Positions 34,074 to 42,708 are shown, numbered from the stretch's first letter. The stretch: 64,000 nucleotides of DNA from Streptomyces sp. ML-6 (GCF_030116705.1 NZ_JAOTIK010000001.1:3068001-3132000); one strand, 5' to 3'. The notes: generated by a model from the sequence alone, not told the origin. A program made the numbers and translations.

Positions 34074-34907
34074 ATGGCGAACGCAGAGATCGGTGTCATC
34101 GGCGGCTCGGGCTTGTACTCCTTCCTGGAGGACGTCACGGAGGTGCGTGTGGACACCCCGTACGGACAGCCGAGCGACTCCCTCTTCCTCGGCGAGGTGG
34201 GCGGTCGCCGGGTCGCCTTCCTGCCGCGCCACGGGCGGGGCCACCACCTGCCCCCGCACCGCATCAACTACCGGGCCAACCTGTGGGCGCTGCGCTCCGT
34301 CGGCGTGCGCCAGGTGCTCGGCCCGTGCGCGGTGGGCGGCCTGCGCCCGGAGTACGGACCGGGCACCCTGCTCGTCCCCGACCAGCTGGTGGACCGCACC
34401 AAAACCCGCAAGCAGACGTACTACGACGGGGAGACCCGGGCGGACGGCGCGCAGCCGAACGTGATCCACCTGGGCTTCGCCGACCCGTACTGCCCCGATG
34501 GGCGCCGGGCGGCGCTGGCGGCGGCGCGGGCGAAGGACTGGGAGCCGGTGGACGGCGGGACACTGGTGGTCGTCGAGGGACCGCGCTTCTCGACCCGGGC
34601 GGAATCGCGCTGGCATGCGGCGATGGGCTGGTCGGTGGTCGGGATGACCGGCCACCCGGAGGCCGTCCTCGCCCGGGAACTGGGCCTCTGCTACACGACG
34701 ACGACCCTGGTGACGGACCTGGACGCGGGCGCGGAGGCCGGCGAGGGCGTCTCGCACGCGGAGGTGCTGCAGGTGTTCGCCGCCAATGTGGACCGGCTGC
34801 GCGCGGTGCTCTTCGACGTGGTGGCCGCGCTGCCCGCGGAGGCGGACCGGGACTGCCCGTGCTCGCACGCGCTGGACGGGCTCGAGACGGGGATCGAGCT
34901 TCCCTGA
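34074..34907 (+). CDS. mtnP: S-methyl-5'-thioadenosine phosphorylase
   Basis: 277 aa, ATG at 34074 with a weak GTGAG site. Family signature: GVIGGSGLYSFLEDV, phosphate and base-binding FLPRHGRGHHLPPHRINYRA, VVVEGPRFSTRAESRWHAAM, GMTGHPEAVLARELGLCYTT and TDLDAGAEAGEGV. It phosphorolyses MTA from polyamine and autoinducer-type reactions to adenine and methylthioribose-1-phosphate. Single gene; some homologues act on methylthioinosine, which cannot be excluded. Confidence 0.93.
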   Translation: MANAEIGVIGGSGLYSFLEDVTEVRVDTPYGQPSDSLFLGEVGGRRVAFLPRHGRGHHLPPHRINYRANLWALRSVGVRQVLGPCAVGGLRPEYGPGTLLVPDQLVDRTKTRKQTYYDGETRADGAQPNVIHLGFADPYCPDGRRAALAAARAKDWEPVDGGTLVVVEGPRFSTRAESRWHAAMGWSVVGMTGHPEAVLARELGLCYTTTTLVTDLDAGAEAGEGVSHAEVLQVFAANVDRLRAVLFDVVAALPAEADRDCPCSHALDGLETGIELP

Positions 34908-35122
34908 CCTTTGGGGCTTGGGGGCTTCCGGACGTCCCTGACTTTGGGGCTGGGAGGCTTGGGGGCTTCCCTGAACTTTTGTGGCGTGACGGTTGCGGCG
35001 TGTGTGGGTGACGGAGTTGTCCACAACGCCGGGGCCGTCCACAGGCTCGGGCGGGAAGTTCGCGGGCGGGGGATGGTGGGGGGTGTCCGTGCGAGATCCC
35101 TTCGTCCGAGGTGGTGTCGACC
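34908..35122. other. Intergenic region with a partial duplication
   Basis: 215 bp. Two related pieces of the form CCCTGAC-CTTTGGGGCT-...-CTTGGGGGCTTCC lie at about 34902-34932 and 34944-34973. No gene; probably contains the promoter of the SAF-domain gene. Confidence 0.5.
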
Positions 35123-35845
35123 ATGCCTCCGTCGCCCCTGTTTCCCCCGTTCACGCCGTCGCGCGCGGCAGCGTCCGGCGCGGTGCCCGGCGCGTTGCCC
35201 AGTGCCTCGCCCGGCGCGTTGCCGGCGTCGCCGTCCGTGCCGTTCCGGGCCTCCGCGTCGCCTCCGCCGCCCCATGCGTCACCTCACGCGTTGCCCCCGG
35301 CGTCGGCGCCGCCGCCCTGCGGGGTGCCCGCGTTCGAGCCGTTGCGGGTACGCGGCGGGGGCGGGCGCGGGCTGCGGCGGGCGGTGTGGCGGCAGCGCCG
35401 GGCCCTGGCGGCCGGTCTGGCCCTGACCGCTGCCGCTCTGGTCGCCACGGGGCTGGGCAGTACCGGCGCGGGCACGGGCGGCGCCCCGGCGTACGGGGCG
35501 GGCGGGGCAGGGGCGGGCGGCGCAGGGGCGGGCGGCGCGACTCCGGGGCAAGTGCGGCGGCCGACGACCCGGTTGGTGTCCGCGCCGGTACGGATCGCGG
35601 ACGCGGGGGCGGTGCGGTTGCTGCGGCCCGGCGACCGCGTCGACGTGATCGCCGCCGGTGGGAGCGGCTCCGGAGCAGACGTCCGGGTCCTGGCGAAGGG
35701 CGCGCGGGTGGCGGAGGTGCCGCAGGCCCCGGCGGACGGCGCCGCGGGGGACGGCGCGCTCGTCGTGCTCTCCGTCCCCCGGGAGACGGCCGCCTCGCTG
35801 GCCGGTGCCGGCATCTCGTCCCGACTGGCGGTGGCACTGTGCTGA
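35123..35845 (+). CDS. SAF-domain membrane protein (CpaB/RcpC-like)
   Basis: 240 aa from ATG 35123 (MPPSPLFPPFTPSRAAASGA). The first 85 residues are Pro/Ala/Ser-rich and disordered, ending in a basic patch (RRAVWRQRRA). A transmembrane helix lies at about 91-113 (LAAGLALTAAALVATGLG). A Gly/Ala linker and an SAF-like module follow (VRLLRPGDRVDVIA ... VVLSVPRETAASLAGAGIS). SAF/CpaB proteins assist Flp-pilus assembly, but no other pilus gene is nearby, so the role is open. It precedes mscL, as in other Streptomyces. Confidence 0.8.
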   Translation: MPPSPLFPPFTPSRAAASGAVPGALPSASPGALPASPSVPFRASASPPPPHASPHALPPASAPPPCGVPAFEPLRVRGGGGRGLRRAVWRQRRALAAGLALTAAALVATGLGSTGAGTGGAPAYGAGGAGAGGAGAGGATPGQVRRPTTRLVSAPVRIADAGAVRLLRPGDRVDVIAAGGSGSGADVRVLAKGARVAEVPQAPADGAAGDGALVVLSVPRETAASLAGAGISSRLAVALC

Positions 35846-35968
35846 TTCGTACTGACGATCGGTCAAGTCACCTGACAAACTCCAGGAATTGGGGGATTCC
35901 GTCGGGTGCTGCCGTAAGTTGCGGAGGAATTTATTCCGCCTACGGCACACGCGAAGGAAGGCTCATCC

Positions 35969-36478
35969 GTGAGCGAGAAGAAGGTCAGTCTGCTGGAGGG
36001 GTTCAAAGCCTTCCTGTTGCGCGGCAACGTGATCGATCTGGCGGTCGCCGTCGTCATCGGTGCCGCGTTCACCCAGATCGTGAACTCGATCGTCAAGGGC
36101 GTCATCAACCCGCTGGTCGGCGCGTTCGGCACCAAGGATCTGGAGAGCTACAGCTCCTGCCTCAAGGGGCCGTGCGTCACCGACCCGAAGACGGGCGAGG
36201 CGACCGAGGGCATCCGGATCCTGTGGGGTTCGGTGCTCAGCGCCACTCTCAGCTTCCTGATCACGGCCGCCGTCGTCTACTTCCTGATGGTCCTGCCCAT
36301 GGCCAAGTACCTCGCCAGACGAGCGGCGATGCAGGCCGCGAAGGAGGGCGTGCAGGAGACGCTGGAGGTGAGCGAGCTGGAGGTCCTGAAGGAGATCCGC
36401 GACGCCCTCGTCGCCCAGCGCGGCGGCCCGACGGGCGAGACCCGTGGTCAGGACCCCGGGCGCGGTCCCGACCAGTAG
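35969..36478 (+). CDS. mscL: Large-conductance mechanosensitive channel
   Basis: 169 aa, GTG at 35969 behind AAGGAAGG. MscL hallmarks: N-terminal amphipathic helix (LLEGFKAFLLRGNVIDLAVA), TM1 with VVIGAAFTQIVNSIVKGVIN, a periplasmic loop with a Cys pair (YSSCLKGPCVTDPK) and TM2 (FLITAAVVYFLMVLPMAKYL). The C-terminus is longer than in E. coli (136 aa) with a Glu-rich helix and a Gly/Arg tail. It relieves osmotic downshock. A 36-bp tandem repeat starts 32 bp after its stop. Confidence 0.95.
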   Translation: MSEKKVSLLEGFKAFLLRGNVIDLAVAVVIGAAFTQIVNSIVKGVINPLVGAFGTKDLESYSSCLKGPCVTDPKTGEATEGIRILWGSVLSATLSFLITAAVVYFLMVLPMAKYLARRAAMQAAKEGVQETLEVSELEVLKEIRDALVAQRGGPTGETRGQDPGRGPDQ

Positions 36479-36906
36479 CGGTACGTACGACAGGAACGGC
36501 GGGAGCGCTGCGGGCGGCGGAAGCGGTACGCACAGCGGGAGTGGCGCGGGCGGCGGGAGCGGTACGCACAGCGGGAGTGGCGCGGGCGGCGGAAGCGGTA
36601 CGCACAGCGGGAGTGGCGCGGGCGGCGGAAGCGGTACGCACAGCGGGAGTGGCGCGGGCGGCGGGAGCGGTACGCACAGCGGGAGTGGCGCGGGCGGCGG
36701 GAGCGGTACGCACAGCGGGAGTGGCGCGGGCGGCGGAAGCGGTACGCACAGCGGGAGTGGCGCGGGCGGCGGGAGCGGTACGCACAGCGGGAGTGGCGCG
36801 GGCGGCGGGAGCGGTACGCACAGCGGGAGTGGCGCGGGCGGCGGGAGCGCTGCGTGCGGCGAGAGCGCCGGCAGCGGCGTCGTCGAACCACCACGGAGCG
36901 GGGAAT
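36479..36906. other. Intergenic region filled by a 36-bp minisatellite
   Basis: 428 bp between convergent mscL and a small conserved gene. Nearly all of it is the repeat array at 36510-36854. All frames are open across the array because the unit lacks stops, so the long frames here are not evidence of genes. Confidence 0.75.
36510..36854. repeat. 36-bp tandem repeat (9 full copies plus a partial)
   Basis: Each unit contains GCGGGCGGCGG, AGCGGTACGCACAGCGGGAG and TGGC. Units start at 36510 and every 36 bp after that. They differ only at an A/G position (GGAAGC or GGGAGC). Near-identity points to recent expansion by slippage or unequal recombination, and copy number is probably strain-variable. 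Confidence 0.92.
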
Positions 36907-37116
36907 TCAGATGTGGTGGGGCGGCTTCTCGTCGAGGAAGCGCGCCAGATCGGCGGCGCTGCCACCGGCCGGGGCCCGCTCGCCCCACCCTCGGTCCGTA
37001 TCGTCCGCGGACTGCTGGTCCAGCGGATCATCGAAGATCAGAGCCGGTTTCGGCTTCGGCTGTTCCGGCTGGGACGGCTTCGACTCACGCGGGCCGGGGG
37101 CGGGGGCGGTACTCAT
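36907..37116 (-). CDS. Small conserved hypothetical protein at the end of the molybdo-oxidoreductase operon
   Basis: 69 aa, ATG at 37116. It contains KPKPALIFDDPLDQQSADDT, DRGWGER and the C-terminal SAADLARFLDEKPPHHI. I have seen near-identical small proteins in other Streptomyces, so it is real despite its size. It lies 22 bp after the two-helix membrane protein gene on the same strand and is probably co-transcribed. Function unknown. Confidence 0.78.
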   Translation of the reverse strand: MSTAPAPGPRESKPSQPEQPKPKPALIFDDPLDQQSADDTDRGWGERAPAGGSAADLARFLDEKPPHHI

Positions 37117-37137
37117 ACATCAAGGGTACGGCGACGG

Positions 37138-37638
37138 TCAGCGATCCTCCGGGTCGAGCAGCCACAGCCCGAGGACGACGAGGAACGACAGACAGAGGAA
37201 ACCAGCGCCCCACCAAGCCGTGCCGGTTGTGCCCTCCATCCACGCGTCGATGGTGACGGTCAGCCCCCAGAGCTGTCCGACGACGACCGTCATGGCGAGG
37301 ACCAGCCGGGCCGTCAGCTTCGAGGAGCGCTCGGGCTCCTGGTCGGTGCCCGCCCCCGGGCCGGGACCGGTGTGCCGGACCCTCGGGTCCCCGTAGCCGC
37401 TGGTGGGGCGGATCTGCGGATAGCGCTCGTGCAGGGGGCGGTTGAGTTCGGGACGGGCGCTGCCCGGGTGGTACGCGGGATAGTCCCGGGACTCCCGGCG
37501 CTCCGAGGACTCCGGGATCCCCGAGGGCCCCTGCTCCGTCGAAGGCTCCCGGCCCGGGGACTCCTGGCCGTCTGCTGTCCGGCCCTGGGCCCCCTCGCTC
37601 CGGGGCTGCCGGCTCCAGGGGCGCCAGGTGCCGCTCAT
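37138..37638 (-). CDS. Two-helix membrane protein of the molybdo-oxidoreductase operon
   Basis: 166 aa, ATG at 37638 overlapping the Rieske gene stop (ATGA). The first ~100 residues are charged and disordered (many Glu, Arg, Ser, Pro). Two transmembrane helices follow (LTARLVLAMTVVVGQLWGLT and WWGAGFLCLSFLVVLGLWLL) and the protein ends DPEDR. It may be an accessory membrane subunit for the Rieske/ferredoxin complex; no recognised function. Confidence 0.8.
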   Translation of the reverse strand: MSGTWRPWSRQPRSEGAQGRTADGQESPGREPSTEQGPSGIPESSERRESRDYPAYHPGSARPELNRPLHERYPQIRPTSGYGDPRVRHTGPGPGAGTDQEPERSSKLTARLVLAMTVVVGQLWGLTVTIDAWMEGTTGTAWWGAGFLCLSFLVVLGLWLLDPEDR

Positions 37639-38462
37639 GTCCGCCTGCCGGGGGTCCGAACGGCCTCGGCGGCCCGTGCGGGCGGGGCCCCGGCCTCCGG
37701 GGCCTCCGGCCCTTCGCCCCTGACGGAGGGGCAGCCGATGCGGGACGCGAGGTCCGGGCGGTCCTCGCCGAGCCGGCGGCACAGGCCGTGCTCGACGCTC
37801 TCGCCCGAATGCGTCGTACCGATCGCCCAGATACTGCCGTCGGTCTGCTCGACGAGCACCACCTTGGGCAGCCCGCGGGGCGGCGGCCCGGCGGTGACCT
37901 CGCCGGTACGGGCGTCGAAGACGCCTTCGTGGCAGGGGCAGTACAGCTCGCCCTCGGGGCCCCGGTCCTTGCGCCAGAGCACCGCGCAGGCGAGATGGGT
38001 GCAAATCGCGGAGTAGCCGACGAGGGTGCCGTCGTCGAGCCGTACCGCCACCGCCCGGTCCTCCTCGTCCGGGTAGTGGAAGGAGACGGATTCGCCGGGC
38101 AGGAGCCGGCCGACGATCCGCTTCGGCGCGGGCGCCTTGGCGTCGTCCGGGTCGCCGTGACGCGGCAGGATTCCACTGGCCACGCCGAGCCCGCCGACCG
38201 CGAGGCCGCCGGAGACGGTCGCCACGATCCGGAGGTAGTCGCGCCGGGTGGTGAGGGAGTCGGCGGCGATCCGGTCGTGCAGGGCTTCCCTCGGGTCCCC
38301 ACCGGTCGGGCGGTCGGCGGCGGGCCGCCCGGGAACCGACTGGTCGACGAGCGATCTGCCGGATGCCGACCGGTCGGGGGGCGATTGCCCGGGAGGCGGT
38401 GAGGCGGGAGGCGGTGAGGCGGGAGGCGGGCGGTCGGCGGGCGGCTGGTCGGGGGCGCTCAT
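37635..38462 (-). CDS. Rieske [2Fe-2S] protein with Tat-like signal
   Basis: 275 aa, ATG at 38462 overlapping the ferredoxin gene stop. The first ~65 residues are Pro/Ser/Asp-rich. Then comes a twin-arginine-like segment (TTRRDYLRIVATVSGGLAVG). The Rieske domain holds cluster ligands CTHLAC and CPCHEGVFD. A C-terminal extension contains two more Cys (HGLCRRLGEDRPDLASRIGC). It is an electron carrier, presumably linking the quinone/cytochrome part to the molybdenum subunit. Rieske proteins are unusual partners for this type of molybdoenzyme outside arsenite-oxidase-like systems. Confidence 0.9.
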   Translation of the reverse strand: MSAPDQPPADRPPPASPPPASPPPGQSPPDRSASGRSLVDQSVPGRPAADRPTGGDPREALHDRIAADSLTTRRDYLRIVATVSGGLAVGGLGVASGILPRHGDPDDAKAPAPKRIVGRLLPGESVSFHYPDEEDRAVAVRLDDGTLVGYSAICTHLACAVLWRKDRGPEGELYCPCHEGVFDARTGEVTAGPPPRGLPKVVLVEQTDGSIWAIGTTHSGESVEHGLCRRLGEDRPDLASRIGCPSVRGEGPEAPEAGAPPARAAEAVRTPGRRT

Positions 38463-39061
38463 CGGCGGACGTCCTTCCCATTGATCTCGACCACCGGAAG
38501 GCCGCCGGGCACCGGCCACCGGACCCGGTCGGCGGGAACGACCATGGCCACGCCGGTGCGGACCTCGCTCCGGCCGAAGGTGAAGGTGTCGGCAACCTGG
38601 ACCCCGGGGCGTTCGGCCTGGAGCTCCTCGACCGTTCCGTAGAACAGCGCCCCGGTCGGGCAGACGGTGGCGCACATGGGGGCGAGGCCGTAGGCGGTGC
38701 GGTCGTAGCAGAGGTTGCACTTCATCTGCAGCTTCGCCCCCAGGTCGATCTTCGGGACGCCGAAGGGACAGGCGTTGACGCAGTTGGCGCAGCCGATGCA
38801 GCGGGTGGTGTCGGCCTGCTGGACCACCCCGTCCGCGGTCACCAGGATCGCGTCGGCGGGACAGACCTCGGCGCACGGCGCGACCGGGTCCTCGCAGTGC
38901 ATGCAGACGGTGGGAAGGGAGGCCACGGAATGACCCTCGTCGGTGTAGTCGAGGTGGATCATCGACTTGCCGCGGTGCGAGTCGCACTCCCGGCAGGCGG
39001 AGACGCAGGCCTGGCAGCCGATGCAGCGCCCGGGATCGATGAAGATCGTTCTGCCCATCAT
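38459..39061 (-). CDS. Four-cluster 4Fe-4S ferredoxin subunit (NarH/DmsB-like)
   Basis: 200 aa, ATG at 39061 (a second ATG follows directly). Four Cys groups are visible: CIGCQACVSAC at residues 13-23, CMHCEDPVAPCAEVCP, CIGCANCVNACP, and CNLCYDRTAYGLAPMCATVC, enough for four 4Fe-4S clusters. This is the electron-wire subunit typical of complex iron-sulfur molybdoenzymes. It starts 7 bp after the stop of the molybdenum subunit and overlaps the Rieske gene. Confidence 0.95.
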   Translation of the reverse strand: MMGRTIFIDPGRCIGCQACVSACRECDSHRGKSMIHLDYTDEGHSVASLPTVCMHCEDPVAPCAEVCPADAILVTADGVVQQADTTRCIGCANCVNACPFGVPKIDLGAKLQMKCNLCYDRTAYGLAPMCATVCPTGALFYGTVEELQAERPGVQVADTFTFGRSEVRTGVAMVVPADRVRWPVPGGLPVVEINGKDVRR

Positions 39062-39068
39062 GCGGCGA

Positions 39069-41459
39069 TCAGCCCCTCTCCGAGGTGCCGCGGCCCTGGG
39101 GGGAGGTGGGCGGCAGCGGGTCGGTGCGGGAGACCTGGGTCTCCGGGTAGGCGACGTGGCCGGGCGCGACAGGGGGCGCGGGGACCTCGTCGATCTTCTC
39201 GGCGTGCTCGATGCGGCAGGCGCACACCTTGTACTCGGGAATCTTGGAGCGGGGGTCGAGGGCGTCGATGGTGAGGGCGTTGGCCGCGGTGGGGACGGGC
39301 CAGTGGTACGGGACGAAGACGGTGTCGGGGCGGATCGCCTCGGTGACCAGGGCGGGGAAGACCTCGCTGCCGCGCCGGGTGACGACGCGGACCGGTTCGC
39401 CGTTGCGGAAGCCGTGGGAGGGGTGGATCTCCGCCCAGGGACGCGGGGTCTGTTCGACGAGGGCGCCCAGACGGCGGGTCTGGTTGCCGGAGAGGAAGTG
39501 GGCGACGGTCCGCCCGGTGGTGAGCGACATGGGGTGCTCGTCGTCGTACGGGTCCATCGGCGAGTGCCACTCGACGACCTGCAGATGGATCTTGCCGTCG
39601 GGGTGGTAGGTCCGGCCGTCCTCGAAGAGCCGGGGTGTTCCGGGGTGGTCGGTGGAGGGGCAGGGCCAGACGATCCCGCCGGTCTCCTCCAGCCGTTCGT
39701 AGGTGATGCCGTAGTAGTCGTTGACGGTGCCGGCGGAGGCGATCCGCAGTTCGTCGAAGACCGCGCGGGAGTCGGGGAAGGCGAACTTGTCGCCCGCGCC
39801 GAGACGTCTGGCGAGTTCGCACATCACCCAGGTGTCGGTCCGCACGCCGGGGGGCGGGTCCTGGGCCTTGTTGTGCTTGACCACCCGGGCCTCGGCGTTG
39901 GCCATCACCCCTTCGTCCTCGGCCCAGGTGGTGACGGGGAGGACGACATGCGCGTTGGCGGCGGTCTCGGAGAGGAAGAAGTCGAGTTGGGCGTGGAACT
40001 CCGTGGCGTCGTACCCCTCCTTGACCACCGCGTAGTTGGGGAGCGAGACGAAGGGGTTGTTGCAGATGCCGATCAGGCCGCGGATCTCGCGGCGCTGCAT
40101 CTGCCAGACCATTTCCATCATCGAGGTGCCGGCGGGCGGGAGTTCGGACTCCTCGATGCCCCAGATCCCGCAGATCTGTCTGCGGTGTTCCTCGTTCATG
40201 ATCGAACGGCCGCCGGGGAGGAGGTCGGCCTTCTGGCCGTGTTCGCGGCCGCCCTGCCCGTTGCCCTGGCCCGTGAGGGTGCCGTAGCCGGCGCCGGGCC
40301 TGCCGAGGTGGCCGGTGGCGGTGCAGAGGTTGATCACGCTGAGGCAGTTCTCGACGCCCTGCGAGTGGTGCTCGATGCCCCGGGCGTGCCAGGCCATGGC
40401 CTTCGGGGCACGTGCGAAGGCGCGGGCGACCTGGACGATCTGCTCGGCGGGCACACCGCAGATCTCGGCGGCCCTGGCGGGCGGGTACTCGGCGGCCTTG
40501 GCCTTCACCTCCTCCCAGCCGGTGGCGTGGGCGGCGAGATACGCCTCGTCGGTCAGCCCCTCCTCGACGACCACGTGGAGCACGGAGTTGAAGAAGGCCG
40601 AGTCGGTGCCGGGCCTGAGGGCGACGTGGATGTCGGCCGTGCGGGCGATCGCGGTCTCCCTCGGGTCGACGACGATCAGGATCGCGCCGCGGTCCCGGGC
40701 CCCCCACACGTACTGGGTCATCACGGGGAAGCACTCGCCGACGTTGGAGCCCGCGATCAGCAGGCAGTCGGTGAGCAGGATGTCGGAGAAGGGGTTGCCG
40801 GCCCGGTCGATGCCGAAGGCGAGCTTGTTGGCGCCCGCCGCGCTGACCATGCAGAGCCGGCCGTTGTAGTCGACGTGCCGGGACTTGAGGGCGACCCGGG
40901 CGAACTTGCCGACCAGATAGGTCTTCTCGGAGAAGAGGCTGGCGCCGCCCAGGAGCCCGAAGGCGTCGTTGCCGTGGCTCTGCTGGATGCGCCTGATCTC
41001 GGAGACCGTGAAGTCGAGCGCCTCGTCCCAGGAGACCTCGCGGAAGTCCTCGTCGCGGGAGCGGCGCATCAGTGGGGCGGTGAGCCGGTCGGGGTGGTTG
41101 ACCTGCTGATAGGCATTGATGCCCTTGGGGCACAGCCGCATCCGGTTGATGTCGTGGTTGCGGGGTTCGACCCCGAAGACCTTGCCGCCGCGGTCGACGC
41201 GCAGATACATCCCGCACTGGACCCCGCAGAAGCAGCAGTGGGTGGGGACGAGCGTCTCGCCGTCCTGGTCGGCGCGCCACCGGTCGGCCGGGATGCCTCC
41301 CGCGTCCCGGAAGGCCCGGGTGCCGGGCGGGGCGAGGGAGGGGTCGAGAGGGACGGCCGTACGGGACTCGGTCCTACTGGGGTCGGCCGTACGGGAGTCG
41401 GCCGGCGCACGGGGGCCGGTCGTCGCACGGGGGCCGGCCTCTCGCGGGTCCTCGGTCAC
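39069..41459 (-). CDS. Molybdopterin bis-MGD oxidoreductase catalytic subunit
   Basis: 796 aa, GTG at 41459 overlapping the membrane subunit stop (GTGA). N-terminal 4Fe-4S motif CCFCGVQCGMYL with a fourth Cys in RLCPKG. A Cys that would bind Mo lies in YNGRLCMVSAAGANKLAFG, as in assimilatory and periplasmic nitrate reductases and formate dehydrogenases. MGD-binding segments include AGSNVGECFPVMTQYVWG, ATGHLGRPGAGYGTLTGQGN and the C-terminal molydop_binding domain (LTTGRTVAHFLSGNQTRRLG). No Tat signal is visible, so it is probably cytoplasmic. Substrate uncertain (nitrate- or formate-type). Confidence 0.93.
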   Translation of the reverse strand: MTEDPREAGPRATTGPRAPADSRTADPSRTESRTAVPLDPSLAPPGTRAFRDAGGIPADRWRADQDGETLVPTHCCFCGVQCGMYLRVDRGGKVFGVEPRNHDINRMRLCPKGINAYQQVNHPDRLTAPLMRRSRDEDFREVSWDEALDFTVSEIRRIQQSHGNDAFGLLGGASLFSEKTYLVGKFARVALKSRHVDYNGRLCMVSAAGANKLAFGIDRAGNPFSDILLTDCLLIAGSNVGECFPVMTQYVWGARDRGAILIVVDPRETAIARTADIHVALRPGTDSAFFNSVLHVVVEEGLTDEAYLAAHATGWEEVKAKAAEYPPARAAEICGVPAEQIVQVARAFARAPKAMAWHARGIEHHSQGVENCLSVINLCTATGHLGRPGAGYGTLTGQGNGQGGREHGQKADLLPGGRSIMNEEHRRQICGIWGIEESELPPAGTSMMEMVWQMQRREIRGLIGICNNPFVSLPNYAVVKEGYDATEFHAQLDFFLSETAANAHVVLPVTTWAEDEGVMANAEARVVKHNKAQDPPPGVRTDTWVMCELARRLGAGDKFAFPDSRAVFDELRIASAGTVNDYYGITYERLEETGGIVWPCPSTDHPGTPRLFEDGRTYHPDGKIHLQVVEWHSPMDPYDDEHPMSLTTGRTVAHFLSGNQTRRLGALVEQTPRPWAEIHPSHGFRNGEPVRVVTRRGSEVFPALVTEAIRPDTVFVPYHWPVPTAANALTIDALDPRSKIPEYKVCACRIEHAEKIDEVPAPPVAPGHVAYPETQVSRTDPLPPTSPQGRGTSERG

Positions 41460-42583
41460 TGGTAGCCCTTCTTCACCTGGGTCAGATAGGCGCTGCCGCG
41501 CAGCACCCGCTTGCAGCGCGGGCAGTATTCGGCCCACTCGTCGAAGCCGAGGCCGAGGTCGCGCATGGTGCCGCGGAGGTTCTCGACGTACGGGCCGGTG
41601 TCGATGGGCTCCTCGCACCGGCGGCAGCCGAAGACCTCCTGGTCCTGCCGGGCGGTGTACTTGAACAGCTGCATGCCGACCGCGGCCGGGCGCTGGACGA
41701 TGTGGAAGAACTTCCCGAACGGGATGTAGATGAGGGTGAAGACCACCGACACCATGTGGAGGATCGCCAGGAACTCGTATCCGCCGCCGTGCAGGAAGAT
41801 CGACGAGAAGGTGAGCAGCAGACCGGTCACGGAGATGACGATGAGGGCGATCAGCGGGACCAGGTCGTAGGCGAAGCGCTGGCCGGTGATGGCGCCGCGG
41901 TCCTTCATGCGCCGCCACAGGAAGTACGAGGCGCCGGGGATGACGAGCACGGCGGCGATGTCCAGGCCGTGGAACATCAGCCAGCCCAGGATGTTCAGGG
42001 AGTCGAATCCGATGATCTTGAAGCCCCAGACACGCATCTCGTAGCCGGGGCCCGAACCGGTGCCGGAGGTGAAGGTGAACCAGCCCCAGGTCAGCGGGAA
42101 GGTGATCAGCGCCGCGAGGACGCAGCCCCAGAAGATCAGCTGATGGGCGGCCCAGCGGGCGTGGGAGCGGGCCCCGAGGAACTTCTGGAAGCCCAGGTAG
42201 GTGGCGATCATCCGGGGCAGGGCGGTGGGCGCCTTGCGGAAGTTGGCCACGGAGAAGAAGCTCCGCCACCCCTGCTTGAACAGGCGCCGGGCACCGGGCG
42301 CGGAGACCCAGACCGTGTAGCGGTGGGCGACGCCGAAGGCGAGGAAGACGGTGGCGACGGCATACGGGAGGAGCGCGGAGTCGAAGTTCTCCAGCAGCCG
42401 GCTCCCGAACACGATCGCGAGGATCAGCAGGACGGAGACGGCGACACCGGCCGCGGTCGCGCGCGCAGTGACGGAGCGGGCCCCGGCAGGGTCGGTGCGT
42501 GCACCGAGGGCTCCGGCGGGGCCGGTGGGTGCGCCGGGGGCGGGCCGTTCGGCTGCGGCGGAGGCTTCTGGTGGCTCGGTCAC
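41456..42583 (-). CDS. Membrane b-type cytochrome-like subunit with C-terminal zinc ribbon
   Basis: 375 aa from GTG 42583; an in-frame start at 42655 is possible but lies in promoter-like sequence. About six transmembrane helices, with His residues suited to haem b or quinone sites (WAAHQLIFWGCVLAALITF, LGWLMFHGLDIAAVLVI, FLAILHMVSVVFTLIYIPF, GKFFHIVQRP). The pattern is NarI/DsrM-like. The last ~70 residues add two CxxC pairs (FGCRRCEEPI and EYCPRCKRVL). It is first in the operon and probably anchors the complex and exchanges electrons with quinones. Confidence 0.85.
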   Translation of the reverse strand: MTEPPEASAAAERPAPGAPTGPAGALGARTDPAGARSVTARATAAGVAVSVLLILAIVFGSRLLENFDSALLPYAVATVFLAFGVAHRYTVWVSAPGARRLFKQGWRSFFSVANFRKAPTALPRMIATYLGFQKFLGARSHARWAAHQLIFWGCVLAALITFPLTWGWFTFTSGTGSGPGYEMRVWGFKIIGFDSLNILGWLMFHGLDIAAVLVIPGASYFLWRRMKDRGAITGQRFAYDLVPLIALIVISVTGLLLTFSSIFLHGGGYEFLAILHMVSVVFTLIYIPFGKFFHIVQRPAAVGMQLFKYTARQDQEVFGCRRCEEPIDTGPYVENLRGTMRDLGLGFDEWAEYCPRCKRVLRGSAYLTQVKKGYQ

Positions 42584-42708
42584 CCCGTCACCGTAGAGTC
42601 GTATGTGACGATCAGTCCTGTTTTGCGAATCGGTGGGGTGACGCCGCTCGCCCATCCGGGGTGCGTCCCGTTCGGCACGGTCGGGCCCCGTCTGATGTGC
42701 TGCCTTCC

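Noticed and set aside
36510..36854. CRISPR array (36-bp repeat length)
   Set aside because: Units are contiguous without spacers and no cas gene is near; it is a minisatellite.
36444..37256. Gly/Ser-rich repeat protein (GTHSGSGAGGGS units)
   Set aside because: The frame starts inside mscL, has no ribosome site, and continues antisense into two conserved minus-strand genes.
34993..38016. 1007-codon plus-strand frame over SAF, mscL and the repeat array
   Set aside because: Open only because of GC bias and a stop-free 36-bp repeat; it crosses three real genes in other frames.
38967..41465. 832-codon plus-strand frame
   Set aside because: Antisense shadow of the molybdopterin oxidoreductase gene, which has clear catalytic motifs.
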